This document shows, in pieces, positions 1 to 9,040 of a stretch of 64,000 nt of DNA; positions within the stretch are counted from its first letter, which is position 1; every line of letters starts with the position of its first letter. Location of the stretch: positions 1,798,001-1,862,000 of the forward strand of contig CAWDEX010000001.1 of the NCBI GenBank assembly GCA_963801475.1, read 5' to 3'. Made by a program: the position numbers and the translations under genes. The notes under the pieces are model-generated. The model ran no database searches. It worked only from the letters and a program-made list of their open reading frames with translations, and had not been told where the DNA came from. This DNA is from DAOMFB01 sp963801475 (GTDB lineage Bacteria > Acidobacteriota > Thermoanaerobaculia > UBA5066).

Positions 1-409
1 GGCCCTTCTTCAGCTCGAGGAGAAGCACGCTGAGCACGCCGACCGTCACCGCCATCCAGTAGTGTTCCCGTTGGATCAGACCGCCCACGGCGTACGTGCA
101 GAGCGCCGAGATCTCGGTCGTCAGCCCTGCCGGCGGTTCGTCGGCGAGCTTGTGAGCGTAGGAAAGAAGCATGAAGCCGCCGACGACCGCCAATCCGATC
201 GCCCACGGCACCAGCCCCGCTCCCGAGATCAGCGCGAGCGCATAGCTCACGAGCCCGATCAGCGGAAAGGTCCGGACCCCCCCGAACGCGTACTTGGCCT
301 CGTGCTGCTTGTGCTCCTCACGCTCGAGGCCGACGAAGAACGCCAGCGCGAGCAGGAGCGCCACGTTGAGTGCGTCCCGAGGCACGATCGAAAGCAGCTC
401 CCGGAGCAC
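1..409 (-). CDS. MgtC/SapB-DUF4010-like membrane protein, N-terminal part (3' end outside window)
   Basis: Reading the minus strand from a GTG at 409 gives an open frame to the window edge; a TAA lies in frame just upstream of that GTG. The peptide starts LRELLSIVPRDALNVALL, then has the GLERE motif near residue 27 and GVRTFPLIGL near residue 46. These are the hallmarks of the MgtC/SapB family, here in the form seen in DUF4010 proteins. At least three hydrophobic segments follow, consistent with an inner-membrane protein. The substrate is unknown for this branch. It is divergent from the radical SAM gene that starts about 60 bp away. The C-terminal half is missing because the window ends. Confidence 0.7.
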   Translation of the reverse strand, partial: MLRELLSIVPRDALNVALLLALAFFVGLEREEHKQHEAKYAFGGVRTFPLIGLVSYALALISGAGLVPWAIGLAVVGGFMLLSYAHKLADEPPAGLTTEISALCTYAVGGLIQREHYWMAVTVGVLSVLLLELKKG

Positions 410-468
410 CGTGAAATCTTACCGGGTCCGTTTCCACGGCGGTGCCGGCGACTAACATTCCCTCTCCG

Positions 469-1413
469 ATGGTCCGACTCGACCGGGAGCCCGCCTACCT
501 GCCGCTGCACCGCTCCGGCCAGTTGGCCGACCGGGCGGCCCGGGCCCGGGAGCACCTCTCCGACTGCGATCTCTGCGCCCGGTACTGCCGCTGCGACCGC
601 CTGAACGGGATCTCCGGCGCCGTCTGCCGGACCGGCGAGAAGGCCCGGGTCCACGGTTTCGCGCCCCACTTCGGCGAGGAAGACCCGCTCCGGGGAACGC
701 GCAGGTCGGGGACGATCTTCTTCTCATGGTGCAACCTCCGGTGCGACTTCTGCCAGAACTGGACGATCAGCCAGCGAGGGGACGGGGTCGAGGTGACGCC
801 TGAGGAGCTGGCCGCGCAGATGCTCGACCTTCAGGACCAGGGCTGCCACAACGTCAACCTCGTCTCGCCGAGCCACGTCGTGGCCCAGGTCCTCGCCGCC
901 CTCGAGATCGCCGCGGGGAGCGGCCTCGTCGTTCCGATCGTCTGGAACACCGGCGGGTACGACAGCCCCGAGGCGCTCGCTCTCCTCGACGGAGTCGTCG
1001 ACATCTACATGCCCGACATGAAGTACGCCGATCCCGCCGTGGCGCGCCGCTACTCGCACGTCCCCGATTACCCCGAGGTGAACCGGGCGGCCGTGAAGGA
1101 GATGCACCGACAGGTGGGCGACCTGGTGCTCGATGGGAACGGCATCGCCGTCCGCGGCCTCCTCGTCCGCCACCTCGTGATGCCCGGCGGCCTCGCGGGG
1201 ACGGAGAAGGTGCTCGAGTTCCTGGCCCGCGAGATCTCGCCGGACACGTTCTTGAACCTGATGGACCAGTACCACCCCGACTACAAGGCCGGCGGTATGG
1301 AACCGCTCTCGTACCGAATCACACGCGAGGAGTGGAACGAGGCGCTCGACCTGGCCGAGCGCAACGGCCTCACGCGTCTCGACGGCCGAAGGCGGAGACA
1401 GGACGCCTTCTGA
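469..1413 (+). CDS. PflX-type radical SAM protein (COG1313-like)
   Basis: A protein of 314 residues. Near the N-terminus a cysteine-rich stretch (C33, C36, C40, C42, C53) is followed by GTIFFSWCNLRCDFC, which holds the radical-SAM CxxxCxxC at C88, C92 and C95. The order LPLHRSGQL, cysteine cluster, APHFGEEDPLRG and then the radical SAM core is that of the PflX/COG1313 group, described as pyruvate formate-lyase activating enzyme-like, whose true targets are not established. ATG 469 was chosen because the family begins shortly before the LxLHRSG motif; a GTG at 442 would add nine residues. Neither start has a clear Shine-Dalgarno sequence. No glycyl-radical enzyme gene is visible nearby. Confidence 0.85.
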   Translation: MVRLDREPAYLPLHRSGQLADRAARAREHLSDCDLCARYCRCDRLNGISGAVCRTGEKARVHGFAPHFGEEDPLRGTRRSGTIFFSWCNLRCDFCQNWTISQRGDGVEVTPEELAAQMLDLQDQGCHNVNLVSPSHVVAQVLAALEIAAGSGLVVPIVWNTGGYDSPEALALLDGVVDIYMPDMKYADPAVARRYSHVPDYPEVNRAAVKEMHRQVGDLVLDGNGIAVRGLLVRHLVMPGGLAGTEKVLEFLAREISPDTFLNLMDQYHPDYKAGGMEPLSYRITREEWNEALDLAERNGLTRLDGRRRRQDAF

Positions 1414-1478
1414 CGCCCTCCCGCTGGACGCTCGAAGGTGTCGGCCCGGCCGGAACGCCCGCCTATGATCCACGCTGC

Positions 1479-2357
1479 GTGAGGCGTCCGGTACTGACGG
1501 CGGTTCTTCTCTTCGCAACGGCGTCCCGGGGCGCGGCCGCGTCGGGCGCCGCGCGGGACGAGCGGATCTTCGTTTCGAGCCCCTGCATGCCTGAGCCGGT
1601 CCCCGTCCGACTCTGGCTTCCGCCCGGGTTCGACTCGGCGCCCCCCGGCTCCCTCCCGCTTCTCGTCTTCCTGCACGACGGATATGGGTCGGAGCGGTCC
1701 TTCTCCCGAAAAGGGCTGGACCGGATCCTCGCCGACGCGATCGCGCGGGGCGACGTCCCTCCGATGGTCGTTGCGAGCCCGAGGACGCTCGGGACGTACA
1801 ACAGCAATGACTACCTCGGCAGGAGGCGGACCTTCGATTTCCTCGCCGACGCCCTCGTCCCCGATCTCCTGGCGCGGTACCCGCAGCTCCGGCGCGACCG
1901 GGCCGGCCGCGGACTGACAGGGATTTCCCTCGGCGGATACGGAGCGCTGAAGATCGCCCTGAGGCGGCCCGAGCGGTTCGGGGCCGTCTCCGCGCTCTCG
2001 ACCTGGGTGGAGGACCTTTCGTTCGAGTTTCAGAAGGGGCAGGGGCTTTTCGGGCGCTGGACCATGGGAAGGGTTTTCGGAAAGACCGCGGAGACGAGCG
2101 TCATCCGGGGCGAATCGCTCTTCGTCATCCTGGAGGCGCTGGAAGCGCCGCCAGAAGCCTTCCCCCCGCTCCTGCTCGTCACGGGGGACCGCGACCCCTG
2201 GTCCCGGAACGGCAATCACCAGCGGCTGGAATCGGCCCTCGTCGCGGCGGGAATTCCCTTCGAGGCGAGGCGCCGACCTGGCGCGCACGACTGGTCCTTC
2301 TGGCGGTCCGTCTTCTGCGAGATCCTCGAATTCCACGCGAGACGCTTCAGGGAGTAG
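1479..2357 (+). CDS. Exported alpha/beta-hydrolase esterase (esterase D-like)
   Basis: A protein of 292 residues starting at GTG 1479 with a short hydrophobic leader (VLTAVLLFATASRGAAA), so probably secreted. It has the alpha/beta hydrolase nucleophile elbow GISLGG with Ser150, an acid candidate in GDRDPW (Asp237 or Asp239) and a late His270 in PGAHDW. This layout fits the putative-esterase (esterase D/feruloyl esterase-like) family. The substrate cannot be read from sequence. It follows the radical SAM gene by 65 bp on the same strand. A longer in-frame start near 1332 would overlap that gene and lacks a signal peptide, so the GTG is preferred. Confidence 0.75.
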   Translation: MRRPVLTAVLLFATASRGAAASGAARDERIFVSSPCMPEPVPVRLWLPPGFDSAPPGSLPLLVFLHDGYGSERSFSRKGLDRILADAIARGDVPPMVVASPRTLGTYNSNDYLGRRRTFDFLADALVPDLLARYPQLRRDRAGRGLTGISLGGYGALKIALRRPERFGAVSALSTWVEDLSFEFQKGQGLFGRWTMGRVFGKTAETSVIRGESLFVILEALEAPPEAFPPLLLVTGDRDPWSRNGNHQRLESALVAAGIPFEARRRPGAHDWSFWRSVFCEILEFHARRFRE

Positions 2358-2464
2358 TGACCCCGCGGGCTCGCACCGTTGCGGCCACGGGACCCTTCCC
2401 ATCTTGCCCGCGCCCGGAGGCGACAGGATCTCGCAAGGACCCAGCCGCGTACCGGCCGGAAGGC

Positions 2465-3523
2465 TCATGGGTCGGCTGGCGGACGTCTGACGCCGGGAAC
2501 GTCCTCCGCGATCCACCGCTCCAGGAGGTCGATCGCTTCCTGGTCCGGGAGAACCGTTCCCAGCGGAGGCATCCGGGTGGTGACGTGACGCGATTTCATC
2601 CGGTAGAGGACGGAGCTCTTCTCCGGGGCTCCCGGCTCGATGCGCCGCGTCTCGCCCGGAGCCGCCCCGGGAATCGCCCACTTCCCCGTCCGGCCGACCG
2701 TCGTCGCGAAGCCGGGCTCCGTCGGCTCGTCCCTCGCGGACAACGGATGAGAGAAGTCGAGTCCGAGAAGGGCCAGCGTGCCCGTCGCCCGATGGCAGCT
2801 TCCGCAGTTGGTCGTGAAGTATCCGAGGAGGGCGCGAGTCCGCGGATTCCCGCTCCGAATCCGGGGCGGGTTCGCGACGAGATCATCCCGCGCCGGGCTC
2901 AGGAGCCGCCGGCGGACCAGCTCCGTCAGCGTCACCATATCTGGCTTCAGCGGCTCGGCGTGCGGGGCGAGAGGGTCACGGTCGGTCGAGAGCTGGAACG
3001 CGTCGAAGCCGAGGACCGGCGTGCGCTCGTCCTCGTGGCAGTTGGTGCAGTCCGATACTCCGGGGATCGAGTGCCGCTTCCCCGGGACGATCTCGACGTA
3101 GGCCGGCACCCCCTCCCGCGGCGCCCGCTCCGCGTCGGTCTGTCCCTCGTTCCAGAGATACGAGGCGAAGACCCAGGTCGTCGACGTGGCCCTCCAGATG
3201 AGCCGCGTCTCCACCTTCCGGCCGGCGAAGTCGAACTCCTTCCAGAACTTCGTCCCGACCGGAAAGACCCACCGGTCGCCGTCCCTCGCGTCGATCCGGG
3301 TCCCCGCGGGGAGCGAGAGCCATCGCTTCTTCGCCGCCCCGTCGGACCAGAGGGGGTACTGGGGCGAGTAGGCGAGGTGGCGCGGGTCGACCTCGAGTGC
3401 GGGACCCCGGTAGAGCCCCGTCTGCGAGAGTCGCCGCGGGGCCTCGACGGCACCCGGCCGCCCCGAAGCTCCCGCGACGAGGAGGCTCCCGACCGCGAGA
3501 AGGAGCGCGACGGCCCGGCGCAT
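2465..3523 (-). CDS. Secreted diheme protein of the TIGR03806 type
   Basis: A protein of 352 residues with an N-terminal signal sequence (about 1-21). It carries two heme c motifs, CTNCH (159-163) and CGSCH (240-244). The N-terminal part holds YSPQYPLWSDGAAKKRWLSLP, typical of the TIGR03806 family (conserved diheme protein, SO_2930-like), and the C-terminus ends with a cytochrome-like MPPLGT...AIDLLERWI segment. It lies directly downstream of the monoheme cytochrome gene (18 bp gap), so the two are probably one transcript. It is likely periplasmic and takes part in electron transfer; the partner oxidoreductase is not in the window. Confidence 0.8.
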   Translation of the reverse strand: MRRAVALLLAVGSLLVAGASGRPGAVEAPRRLSQTGLYRGPALEVDPRHLAYSPQYPLWSDGAAKKRWLSLPAGTRIDARDGDRWVFPVGTKFWKEFDFAGRKVETRLIWRATSTTWVFASYLWNEGQTDAERAPREGVPAYVEIVPGKRHSIPGVSDCTNCHEDERTPVLGFDAFQLSTDRDPLAPHAEPLKPDMVTLTELVRRRLLSPARDDLVANPPRIRSGNPRTRALLGYFTTNCGSCHRATGTLALLGLDFSHPLSARDEPTEPGFATTVGRTGKWAIPGAAPGETRRIEPGAPEKSSVLYRMKSRHVTTRMPPLGTVLPDQEAIDLLERWIAEDVPGVRRPPADP

Positions 3524-3541
3524 CGGGTCGGGGGGAGCCGC

Positions 3542-4096
3542 CTAGGGAGTCGCCTTGGGCGGCTCGCCCGGCTCGGGGACCGCGTTTCTCACGGGAGGCA
3601 GCGATTTGAGGTAAGCGAACATCGCCTTGAGGTCCTTGTCCGTCGCCGCGGACATCGAGTCCCACGGCATCGGCGGCAGGATGGGCCGGCCCTTTCCGAG
3701 ATGATGGCCGCTCCGCATCGCGGCGATGAACATCTTCTGCGTCCACTTTCCGAGCCCGGTCTCGGGATCCGGCGTCAGGTTCGGTGCATAGCTCACGCCC
3801 CAGGGCCCCGCGAAGGCCGTGTTTGTGACCGCGGCCGCCCAGACCCAGGGCCCCTTCCCCAGGTCGGGCGCCGGGGGCATCTTCAGCTCGGCCGGGTGGC
3901 CTGTCAGCATCCGGGTCATGTCCGGCTCGGGCCCTTTCGGTCCCATCCTGAGCGGCGTGTGGCAATGGTTGCAGCTCGAGATCCTGACCAGATAAGCCCC
4001 CCGCTCGACGTCGGCCTTCGACGCCGGAGACACTGCCGCCGAGGTCCCCGCGGCGAGCGTGCAAACTGCAAGCAGAACGGCAATTCGGTTTCTCAT
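3542..4096 (-). CDS. Secreted monoheme cytochrome c
   Basis: A protein of 184 residues with a signal peptide (about 1-20, ending ...LAAGTSA) and a single heme motif CNHCH at 42-46. Later it has SYAPNLTPDPETGLGKWT, a sequence common in class I cytochromes that accompany membrane dehydrogenases, and MPWDSMS near 143-149, which supplies a candidate axial methionine (M143). It is the first gene of the cytochrome pair on this strand and is followed after 18 bp by the TIGR03806 diheme gene. Its redox partner is unknown. Confidence 0.82.
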   Translation of the reverse strand: MRNRIAVLLAVCTLAAGTSAAVSPASKADVERGAYLVRISSCNHCHTPLRMGPKGPEPDMTRMLTGHPAELKMPPAPDLGKGPWVWAAAVTNTAFAGPWGVSYAPNLTPDPETGLGKWTQKMFIAAMRSGHHLGKGRPILPPMPWDSMSAATDKDLKAMFAYLKSLPPVRNAVPEPGEPPKATP

Positions 4097-4209
4097 CGCT
4101 CCCCCCGGGGCCGATTAGAACGTAATCGCGATTCCGTCTCAATTACGCGGCGCGTCCGGCGGGAGGCTCCGGCGCCACGCCGGCGGGCCGGAAGACCGGG
4201 CGACCCCGC

Positions 4210-6045
4210 TCAGCCCTCCGTCGCGAGCGACGCCTCCAGCGCGCTCCGGTCTCCCGACAGGATCGTCTCGGCGGTGGCCGTGACCCGCGGCAGGTGGTTG
4301 TAGACGAAGAACTGGGCCGTGCAGAGCTTGTCGTAGTAGAAACGCGACGACTCGTCGGAGCCGGCCTTCGCCTTGTACGCCGCCATGTCGCCCGGACCGA
4401 GCTTTCCGGCCGCGATGAGGGCCTGCTGGAGGAGAAGAGCCGCGGAGGCCACGTCGCCGAACATCCGGAGGTACGGCACGGCCACGAGGAACGCGAAATA
4501 CGGGTCCTGGTCCGCATACGCCTTCCCGATCCTCGTCGTGCAGTTCACCAGCCGGTCGCACGCCGCCGCGAGGCTCCTGACCCACGGGCCCACGACGGCG
4601 TGAGAGACGTTCGCCTCGATGAACGCCTTCAGGCCGGCGGCGTATTCCCTGAAGAGCGCCCCGTTGTTCATCGTCAGCTTCCGCCCGACGAGGTCGAGAG
4701 CCTGGATGCCGTTCGTTCCCTCGTAGATCGACGTGATCTTCACGTCGCGACAGAGCTGCTCGACCGGGTACTCCTGACAGTAACCGTACCCGCCATGGAC
4801 CTGCATCGCGTCCTCGGTGACGCGGAACGCCATGTCGGTGCCGTACGCCTTGCAGACCGGGGTCAGGAGCTGGACGAGCCCCTCCGCCCGCTTCCGGACC
4901 GCCTCGTCCGGATGGACCTGCGCGAGGTCCTCGTTCCGGGCCGTCTCGTAGATGAGCGCGCGGATCCCCTCGACCTGGGCCTTCATCCCGAGGAGCATCC
5001 GCCGGACGTCCGGGTGATGGATGATCGGCTGGGCCTTCGCCCCCGGCTCGCGCGCCCCCTTGAGGCTCACGCCCTGGACCCGCTCCTGGGCGAACGCGAG
5101 GGCCTGGCCGTAGGCGCTCGCGGCCTGCCCGAGGCCCTGGATTCCGACCTCGAGCCGCGCCTCGTTCATCAGCTGGAACATGTAGACGATGCCGTTGTTC
5201 TCCTGCCCGATCAGCCAGCCGCGGCACTTCCCGTTCTCGCCGAAGTTGAGCGTGCAGGTGGGGCTCGCCTTGATCCCCATCTTGTGCTCGATGTTCCCGG
5301 TCGAGACGTCGTTGAAATCGCCGAGGCTCCCGTCCGGGTTCGGAGCGTACTTCGGGACGAGGAAGAGCGAGATTCCCTTGATGCCGGGAGGCGCCCCCTC
5401 GATCCGGGCGAGGACCGGGTGGATGATCTGCTTCGTGAAGTCGTGGTCGCCCGAGGAGATGAAGATCTTCGTCCCCTCGATGAGGAAGCTGTCCCCGTCC
5501 CGCTTCGCCTTCGTCTTGACGGCGGCGAGGTCCGAGCCCGCCTGCGGCTCGGTCAGGCACATCGTGCCGCTCCATTCGCCGGAGTACATCTTCTCGAGGT
5601 AGAGCTTCTTCATCTCCTCGGCGCCGTGGACCTCGATGATGTGCGCGGCACCGCGGGTCAGCATCGGCGTCAGGGTGAACGAGAGGCAGCCCGCGATGAA
5701 GATCTCGCCGCAGGCCGAGGAGAGGAGGTTCGGAAGCCCCATCCCGCCCCATTCGGGGCTGTTCGCCATCGCCATGAAACCGTTCTCGACGAAGAGCTTC
5801 CGGAACGCCTTCTGGCACTCGGGCACGGTCACTTTCCCGGCTTCGAACCGGGCCCCGATCCGGTCAGACTCGGCGTTGATCGGCCAGAGCCTCTCCTTCG
5901 TCAGGTCGTAGGCCGCCGCGAGGATGCTCGCGTAGCTCTCGGCGTCCTGGTCCTTGTAGGCCCCCAGGCCGCAAAGCTCGGCGACCTTCATCTGCTCGAA
6001 CAGGACGAACTCCACGTCGCGCAGGTCGAAACGGAAATCCGCCAT
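4210..6045 (-). CDS. Acyl-CoA dehydrogenase, long (about 600-residue) DmdC/FadE type
   Basis: A protein of 611 residues with the long acyl-CoA dehydrogenase architecture: an N-terminal helical extension, the FAD/acyl-CoA core with CLTEPQAGSD (163-172) and GTKIFISSGDHD (191-202), the helical domain with MQVHGGYGYCQEYPVEQ, the catalytic-loop motif YEGTNGIQ with Glu442, then a C-terminal extension of about 160 residues. This length and motif set match 3-methylmercaptopropionyl-CoA dehydrogenase-like FadE proteins. The start was set at ATG 6045 because a GGAGGA sits just upstream and the family begins there. It is the last gene of the minus-strand acyl-CoA cluster. Confidence 0.88.
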   Translation of the reverse strand: MADFRFDLRDVEFVLFEQMKVAELCGLGAYKDQDAESYASILAAAYDLTKERLWPINAESDRIGARFEAGKVTVPECQKAFRKLFVENGFMAMANSPEWGGMGLPNLLSSACGEIFIAGCLSFTLTPMLTRGAAHIIEVHGAEEMKKLYLEKMYSGEWSGTMCLTEPQAGSDLAAVKTKAKRDGDSFLIEGTKIFISSGDHDFTKQIIHPVLARIEGAPPGIKGISLFLVPKYAPNPDGSLGDFNDVSTGNIEHKMGIKASPTCTLNFGENGKCRGWLIGQENNGIVYMFQLMNEARLEVGIQGLGQAASAYGQALAFAQERVQGVSLKGAREPGAKAQPIIHHPDVRRMLLGMKAQVEGIRALIYETARNEDLAQVHPDEAVRKRAEGLVQLLTPVCKAYGTDMAFRVTEDAMQVHGGYGYCQEYPVEQLCRDVKITSIYEGTNGIQALDLVGRKLTMNNGALFREYAAGLKAFIEANVSHAVVGPWVRSLAAACDRLVNCTTRIGKAYADQDPYFAFLVAVPYLRMFGDVASAALLLQQALIAAGKLGPGDMAAYKAKAGSDESSRFYYDKLCTAQFFVYNHLPRVTATAETILSGDRSALEASLATEG

Positions 6046-6160
6046 GGCTCCTCCTCGGCCCCCGAAGGGTCCTCGCGACTTTTTCCCGATCCGTCGGGGG
6101 AGTCCATGAGGCAGGAGGATCATCTGGCCCGATCACGGACCCTGGAGGTGAAGTGACTCT

Positions 6161-6598
6161 TCAGCCGAAGTTCGACGCGACCATGATGCAGGCCTCGTAG
6201 ACGGTCCTGAACGGCGCCTTCGCCGCCACCGCGAGCGCCGCCTCGTCGTAGCTGCCGTCCTGAAGCCAGATCGCCGGCAGGCCGAGCCGGGCCGCCTCCT
6301 CGAGGATTCCCGTCGTCACCGCCGGCCGCGTCACGACGTCGACGATGTGGACCGGCGTCGGGACCGACGCCAGGTTCGGGAAGGCCGGGAGCCCGGCGAT
6401 CTCCCGTTCCCGGAGATTCACCGGAAGGACGGTGTAGCCCTTCGAAGCCAGGTTCCGGACGATGACGTTGCCGTACTTCGACGGGTCGTTGCTCGCGCCG
6501 ACGACGGCGATTCGCGTCTCGGGCCCGCGACGGCGAAGAATCTCGAAGACTTCGGGGGGATGCGGGTCGGGTCTCGGGGGGTTCGTCGGGTGCGGCAT
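6161..6598 (-). CDS. CoA-binding (Rossmann) domain protein, YccU-like
   Basis: A protein of 145 residues. It has IAVVGASNDPSKYGNVIVRNL, the nucleotide-binding start of the CoA-binding domain family (PF13380), and later AIWLQDGSYDEAA and a conserved Cys-Ile-Met near the C-terminus. The family binds CoA in structural studies but its cellular role is not well defined. ATG 6598 is preferred over one 21 bp upstream because GGAGGAG lies at the right distance before it. The gene follows the APH-type kinase gene by 20 bp and precedes the long acyl-CoA dehydrogenase, so it is probably part of the acyl-CoA operon. Confidence 0.82.
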   Translation of the reverse strand: MPHPTNPPRPDPHPPEVFEILRRRGPETRIAVVGASNDPSKYGNVIVRNLASKGYTVLPVNLREREIAGLPAFPNLASVPTPVHIVDVVTRPAVTTGILEEAARLGLPAIWLQDGSYDEAALAVAAKAPFRTVYEACIMVASNFG

Positions 6599-6618
6599 GT
6601 CGCAGGCTCCTCCGCGCA

Positions 6619-7692
6619 TCAGGATGCGACGCCGCCTTCTTCAATCCGCTTCCGGCAGCGCCGTTCGAGATAATGCGCCAGGAGCCAGAAGCGCCTGAAG
6701 GCCGGGTTGCGGGTCTCCCGGTGGTGGAAACGGTAGTAGATCTGCTGGGCGATGACCGCGAGACGGAAGAGTCCGTAGACCTCGTAGAAGGTGACGTCCC
6801 GCGGGGCGCGGCCCGTCCTTTCGAAGTAGGCCGCGACGACCTCGCTACGCCTCAGCATCCCGGGAAGATGGGTCGGCTGCCGCCGGACGGAGCGGATGAC
6901 GAAGTCGTCGGCGGCCTCGACCCAGTAGGCCAGGCTGTTGCCGAGGTCCATGAGGGGGTCGCCGAGCGTCGCCATCTCCCAGTCCAGGACGCCGACGACG
7001 CGCGTCGGGTCGTCGGCGTCGAGGACGATGTTGTCGAGGCGGAAGTCGTTGTGGATGACGCAGGTGGCGACGTCCTCGGGCACGTTCCGCGCGAGCCAGT
7101 CCATGACGCGCTCGAAGCGCGGGACGTTCCACGTGCGCGCCCTGCGGTAGCGATCGCTCCACCCCTCGATCTGCCGGCGGCAGTACCCGGCTCCTCTTCC
7201 GAGGTCCTCGAGCCCGGCCTTCTTCGGGTCGACCTGGTGCAGCTCCACCAGCCGGTCGAGGACGGAGAGGCACATCCGACGCGCTTCCTCGGGAGAGAGC
7301 GTCATCCCCTCCGGCAGGTTGGCCCTCGGGATGATCCCGGGAACGCGGCGCATCACGTAGAAGTCGCATCCGAGGACGCCCGGTTCGTCGCAGAAGGCGA
7401 TCATCTCGGGGACGTAGCGATAGACGGGCCGGAGCGCCTGCTGGACCCGGAACTCGCGCCGCATGTCGTGCGAGGACTTCGCCTTCGTGCCGGCGGGCGG
7501 CCGGCGAAGGACGAGGTCGTGGGAGGGGTACTCCAGCCGGTAGGTCCAGTTCGAGGCGCCGCCGGTGTATTGCGTGACCCACGGCGTCCCGTCGAGGCCC
7601 GGGATCCGGGCCTTCAGAAAGGCGTCGACGGCCGCGACGTCCAGCTCCTCGCCGGGGCGGACGGCGCCCCCGGCGTTCCGGGACGCGATCAC
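6619..7692 (-). CDS. APH-family phosphotransferase (ACAD10/11 kinase-domain-like, LvaA-like)
   Basis: A protein of 357 residues with the aminoglycoside-phosphotransferase/choline-kinase fold: the ATP loop region TGGASNWTYRLEYP, the catalytic loop HNDFRLDN (214-221, Asp216 the likely base) and the metal motif DWEMATLGDPLMDL (from Asp237). In animals this kinase domain is fused to an acyl-CoA dehydrogenase (ACAD10/ACAD11), and in Pseudomonas LvaA phosphorylates 4-hydroxyacyl-CoA in levulinate catabolism. Here the kinase GTG start overlaps the stop of an acyl-CoA dehydrogenase gene (GTGA), which strongly suggests the same chemistry. An antibiotic kinase role is less likely given the neighbours. 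Confidence 0.85.
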   Translation of the reverse strand: MIASRNAGGAVRPGEELDVAAVDAFLKARIPGLDGTPWVTQYTGGASNWTYRLEYPSHDLVLRRPPAGTKAKSSHDMRREFRVQQALRPVYRYVPEMIAFCDEPGVLGCDFYVMRRVPGIIPRANLPEGMTLSPEEARRMCLSVLDRLVELHQVDPKKAGLEDLGRGAGYCRRQIEGWSDRYRRARTWNVPRFERVMDWLARNVPEDVATCVIHNDFRLDNIVLDADDPTRVVGVLDWEMATLGDPLMDLGNSLAYWVEAADDFVIRSVRRQPTHLPGMLRRSEVVAAYFERTGRAPRDVTFYEVYGLFRLAVIAQQIYYRFHHRETRNPAFRRFWLLAHYLERRCRKRIEEGGVAS

Positions 7693-8900
7693 CGCGTCTT
7701 CATCCCGTAGCCGCGGAGGATCCGCCGGGCGACCGACTCGACGTGGACCTCGTCGGCCCCGTCGTAGATCCGCGCGGCCCGCTCGTGCGAATACCAGAAG
7801 GCGAGCGGCGTGTCGTCGGTCATCCCGAGGCCCCCGAGCCCCTGGAGGGCGCGGTCCACGACGCGCTGCATCGTGCGCGCCACGGTGAACTTGATCAGCG
7901 AGATCTCCTCGCGGGCCGCGCCGGCCCCCTCGTTCTCGATCCTCCACGCGGCGTGGAGGACCATCAGCCTCGCGGCATGGATCTCGGCGCGGCTCTCGGC
8001 GATCCACTGCTGGACGATCTGCCGTCCCCCGAGCGGCCGGCCCGGAGCCAGCTCCCGCGTGGCGGCGTGCCGGCAGAGAATCTCGAACGCCCGCTCGCAG
8101 ATGCCGATCCAGCGCATGCAGTGGTGGATCCGTCCCGGGCCCAGCCGCTCCTGCGCGATGACGAATCCCTCCCCTTCCCGGCCGAGGAGATAGTCGAGCG
8201 GCACGCGGGCGTCCTGATAGCTCACTTCGCCGTGGCTCGCCCAGTCGCCGCCCCGGGACCCCATGACGGGGATGTTTCCGATCAGCGTGAAGCCGGGCGT
8301 CCCGGTCGGAACGAGGATCATGCTGGCCCGGCGGTACGGGTCCTCGGTCTCGGGGTTCGTCACCGCCATGCAGATGGCGAACGCCGCCCCGTCGGCCGAG
8401 GACGCGAACCACTTGTGGCCGCGGAGGACCCACTCGCCCCCTTCCTTCCTCGCCGTCGTCCCCATCCAGACGGGGTTCGACCCGGCGAACTCCGGCTCGG
8501 TCATGGTGAAGCAGCTGCGGATCTCGCCCCTGACGAGCGGGCGGAGGAATCGCTCCTTCTGCTCCCCGGTCCCGTGCTCCATCAGGACTTCCATGTTTCC
8601 GACGTCGGGGGCCTGGACGTTGAAAACGTAGTGACCGAGGGGGCTCTTCCCCAGCTCCTCGCTCATCTGCGCGAACTCGAGAAGCGTCAGCCCGGCGCCC
8701 CCGTACTCCTCGGGGATGTGCGCCGCGAAGAGCCCCGTCTGCCGGGCCTTCTCTCTCTTCTCCCGGAGGACCGGAAGGAGCGCCACGAAGCCCTCGTGCA
8801 GGAGCGCCGACTCCAGCGGGAGGACTTCGGCGCGCATGAACTCCCGGACGATCCCCCGGATCGCCTTCACCTTTGCCGTCTCGGAAAAGTCCATGGTCAT
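7689..8900 (-). CDS. Acyl-CoA dehydrogenase of the ACAD10/11 (LvaC-like) type
   Basis: A protein of 403 residues. It contains the acyl-CoA dehydrogenase signatures FTMTEPEFAGSNP and LRGHKWFASSADGA and ends with the loop ARIYDGADEVHVESVARRI. The usual catalytic YEGT is replaced by YDGADEVH, as in ACAD10/11 and related dehydrogenases that act on phosphorylated 4-hydroxyacyl-CoA. ATG 8900 was chosen because GGAGGTGGAGAAG immediately precedes it. Its stop overlaps the start of the APH-type kinase by 4 bp, so translation is probably coupled. It is the first gene of this minus-strand cluster. Confidence 0.88.
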   Translation of the reverse strand: MTMDFSETAKVKAIRGIVREFMRAEVLPLESALLHEGFVALLPVLREKREKARQTGLFAAHIPEEYGGAGLTLLEFAQMSEELGKSPLGHYVFNVQAPDVGNMEVLMEHGTGEQKERFLRPLVRGEIRSCFTMTEPEFAGSNPVWMGTTARKEGGEWVLRGHKWFASSADGAAFAICMAVTNPETEDPYRRASMILVPTGTPGFTLIGNIPVMGSRGGDWASHGEVSYQDARVPLDYLLGREGEGFVIAQERLGPGRIHHCMRWIGICERAFEILCRHAATRELAPGRPLGGRQIVQQWIAESRAEIHAARLMVLHAAWRIENEGAGAAREEISLIKFTVARTMQRVVDRALQGLGGLGMTDDTPLAFWYSHERAARIYDGADEVHVESVARRILRGYGMKTR

Positions 8901-8998
8901 CTTCTCCACCTCCGCGACCGGTCGTGCCCCGCCCCGAGTCTGCCGGTCACGGCGTTCCTCCGGCCGCAGTCCGGGCCGTTCGACGCGCCCGCAGCTTC

Positions 8999-9019
8999 GC
9001 CGTCCCCCGCGGGGACGGC
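8999..9019 (-). terminator. Perfect hairpin between the racemase gene and the acyl-CoA cluster
   Basis: GCCGTCCCC (8999-9007) and GGGGACGGC (9011-9019) form a nine-base-pair stem with a CGC loop, 22 bp past the end of the minus-strand racemase gene. No T-run follows on either strand, so intrinsic termination is uncertain. Confidence 0.4.
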
Positions 9020-9040
9020 CGATCATCTCAGGCGCAGCGC

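Noticed and set aside
6619..7692. Aminoglycoside resistance gene
   Set aside because: The catalytic loop is APH-like, but overlap with an ACAD10/11-type dehydrogenase gene makes a 4-hydroxyacyl-CoA kinase much more likely.
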